A DNA stretch of 64,000 nucleotides from Trichopria drosophilae (lineage: Eukaryota; Arthropoda; Insecta; Hymenoptera; Diapriidae). The stretch covers positions 200,616,001-200,680,000 of the forward strand of contig CM059582.1 of assembly GCA_030407085.1 (NCBI GenBank), given 5' to 3'. Position 1 is the first letter of the stretch. Each line of letters begins with the position of its first letter. Both the position numbers and the translations under genes were made by a program. The notes beneath the pieces were generated by a model. It saw only the letters and a list, made by a program, of their open reading frames with translations. It ran no database searches and had not been told where the DNA came from. Shown one piece after another: positions 61,447 through 64,000 of the stretch.

Positions 61447-64000
61447 TAAAAATGGTATTAAGATTGTGATCAAAAAGTTAGAAATGGGTTTACTTAAAAA
61501 CAAGTTCCATTGTTTAATTCATCGAATGTAATTAGAAAAGTTACCTCGAATATTATCTCTGTACAGTGTCAATCATTATATGATTTCAATGATGTGCTTT
61601 ATGTTACTGACAATTTGGCTCCTATCTTTTAATCAAAGCTGATTATTGCATTCAAATCGATTATCGTTTCTTAAATTATGTGAATTCAGATCCCTTTAAT
61701 CGGGTTTAAAACATTCGATGTCGATCTCATTAAGGGTTTCGCCCGAGTTATCGTTTTCGAAAATCTTCAAACGTAAAAATAGTTACTTCTAATTACGCTC
61801 ATAGAGTATTTTACTATTATTCTTATAGTCTTCCTTGCATCATGCCAGATTATTTTTATCAGTAATGTAATAAACGAGGTAATCCTCATTAGGTAGACAA
61901 TGGATTTTTACCTATCGGCAGACATATGACATAAACGATTATGCCCTAAAATATTTAAAAAATAGTTCATGTATTACAGAAAATTATATCATAATTTTAA
62001 AAAATGCAATTAATATTGGTTAAGTTTACTTACCATATTTACTAATGGAGATGTATCTGCAAATTTACCTGAAGTGTTCTATATTTTGTGACGAAGAACA
62101 TTAAATATTACTTTTTACATAAATATTAAACATTTTTACACTTTTTAAACGTTTTTTCCATACATTTTATTTAAAATTTCGTAACACTAAACAGAACACG
62201 TATTTTTATTTGAATATATAATTGATAATGTTCTTAAGCCTAGAAATGCAGGTCGACTTTTGCATTGTTTACTGGTATTATCTATTTCAAGAAAAATATA
62301 TAATTCGGAATGCAAAACAAAAATTGTCTATTGTTCTATTGGAGAAAACATATTTGCACATTTCAATTTTCAAATGTATTTTTCATATGGCATTGTTTTT
62401 TTCATTCTTGTTATGATTATAATTTTAATTCTTGATTTGATTAATTTAAGATGTTAAGTTTGAACGGACATAATTCTTTGGGTAAAAAATTAATTAATTA
62501 TATTTAAATCCTTAACATAATTAATGACAATGAAAGAACTAGTTAGTTAGTTTGTAAAAAATTAACAAGCAATTGTTCTTTGGGTAATTGTGATGTACAT
62601 AAAAAGGGAAAACTTAATTTGCAGATTATTGAATCTAAATTAATTTAAATTAAAAAAAGGACAATAGTATTTTATTGTACAATTGTAATTAAGACTTAAA
62701 AAATTCTAATGTGTTTTTTGTTGCATATTGTACTGTAATATTTTTTGCATTTAATTTATTCATTGTACATATTAATTAAATGAAACAAAAATTTGCTTGT
62801 CTGAGAATTTTTGAACGACAGATAATTAAAGTTTTTTGTTTACTTGTCATAAATAAATTTTATTTGTTTGGATGTGTATATAGATTTCATAAATACACCT
62901 TTTTACACTTTAAATTTCATGTTTTTTTTTAACTAAGAAATCCCTTATTGGTAAATTCGCCAGGTGATAATACTAGAGATCTTATTTTTGTTTAGTGAAA
63001 GAAGTTTTTCTAGAAAAAAATCTCAACATCATGATAATTATATCATAAAACTGCTCATTTCACCTTTTAAACACTCAAAATCTGTTAGTAATTAGAAGAA
63101 TTACATAAAGCTCTTTAAATTATTAAAAAATATTTTAATATCATCCTTTGTGTTAGCATTTTTCAAGTTCATCGTCGAAGAAAATATGAAATTCATCTAC
63201 ATTTTTAGAATATTTTGATTGGCACATATTAGTAAACCTTATAATAATAAATTCTTGAATCTTTATTATCGTCCAATGAAAAGTAATTAAAAATTCTTCA
63301 GATTTATTTGGTTAGTAACATTGTTAAATTCTTTCAAAAAATAAAAAACATTGCAGTGGAATGTGCAATGATATTTCATACATTTCTTAATTATTTATTA
63401 TAATCCATACACTGGATTATATCTTCATATTGTATAATATTAGTATTTTAAACAGTAAAATTAAGACTAATATAGTATCTTAAATAATAATAATATACAT
63501 GTACTAGTTTATGTTCGACGAAAATACACGAGAACAATTGAAATTTTGAAATCATTACAAAATTATACTTTTTTCATCGTCTACATCAAATAAAATTGAT
63601 ATCTTCCTATTGTTTATTGTTTAACTTAATATAAAATTTGTTTAATTTCTTGAAACCTACATTGATTTGAAATCAGAGTGGATTGGAATTCTAATAATAC
63701 TTTCAAGTAAATATTTATTGCAACGGTTCCAACTACAATATTCTTTTGAATTTCAAAAAATATCTATTCACTTTTAAAAAATGTCAAGTAATTCTAACTT
63801 AATTTAAGCAAATATTTAATTACTTATAGTAAGAATCTTTTTGCGATTATTCACGTAAATATTTAATTGAACCTATGAAGCATTTGCCAGTGTGTATCGA
63901 ATATTTTAAACGCATGTTTAAACGTGAAAAAAATGATATTTTTACGTTAATTTTACTTTTATAATTATAAAAAAAAATAGATGAACGTTACCAAAAATGG
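61447..64000. other. AT-rich region with no recognisable gene
   Basis: Long A and T runs. The overlapping small + strand frames at 62222-62457 are hydrophobic AT-rich translations without motif. No RNA gene or repeat family recognised. Confidence 0.5.

Overview
This is an AT-rich arthropod genome window, most likely insect: genes with many small introns, Ty3/Gypsy retrotransposon, tRNA-derived SINEs, many foldback MITEs and a Polinton/Maverick-like element. The species cannot be named from sequence alone; a hymenopteran would fit, but that is a guess. Few real genes are present and most of the DNA is mobile or repetitive. Exon coordinates below were derived by hand from splice signals and reading-frame continuity.

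Left part (1-36 kb). On the + strand lie the last exons of an unidentified gene (2149-2361, 4442-4481 and 25759-25896 followed by a long 3' region). Its last intron holds the main object of the window: an 18.56-kb, almost perfect palindrome (5380-23939) bounded by a 6-bp target duplication AACCCA and starting 5'-AG. These are hallmarks of Polinton/Maverick elements, but here both halves are the same 9.28-kb sequence in mirror orientation. Its centre is a tandem array of five further palindromes of about 740 bp, each with a poly-C or poly-G loop. Each arm carries a relic of one gene broken by frameshifts. The insertion split a copy of a dispersed repeat whose uninterrupted relatives occur at about 44.8 and 46.9 kb, which confirms the insertion and its target duplication. 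From 26 to 36 kb there is a presumed 3' UTR and then gene-poor, repeat-derived DNA.

Middle part (36-50 kb). On the - strand is a six-exon gene for a secreted mucin-like Ser/Thr-rich protein (36221-40326, about 910 aa). It is followed by transposon debris: a 1.56-kb element with an internal minisatellite, several foldback elements, and a SINE inserted at the end of a MITE inside a large old inverted repeat.

Right part (50-64 kb). A young Ty3/Gypsy element lies on the - strand (50012-56855). It has near-identical LTRs, a tRNA-Pro primer-binding site, gag with a -1 frameshift site, and a pol gene disabled by a frameshift and by a SINE in the integrase. Its 3' LTR is split by an 858-bp foldback element. 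Next is a complete 14-exon - strand gene for a secreted M12B (reprolysin/ADAM-type) zinc metalloproteinase of about 743 aa (57468-60853), with an unusual Asn/Pro-rich 17-residue repeat region before the catalytic domain. The last 2.5 kb is AT-rich with nothing recognisable.

The two complete genes (mucin-like protein and metalloproteinase) are both secreted and on the same strand, but nothing in the sequence links their functions.
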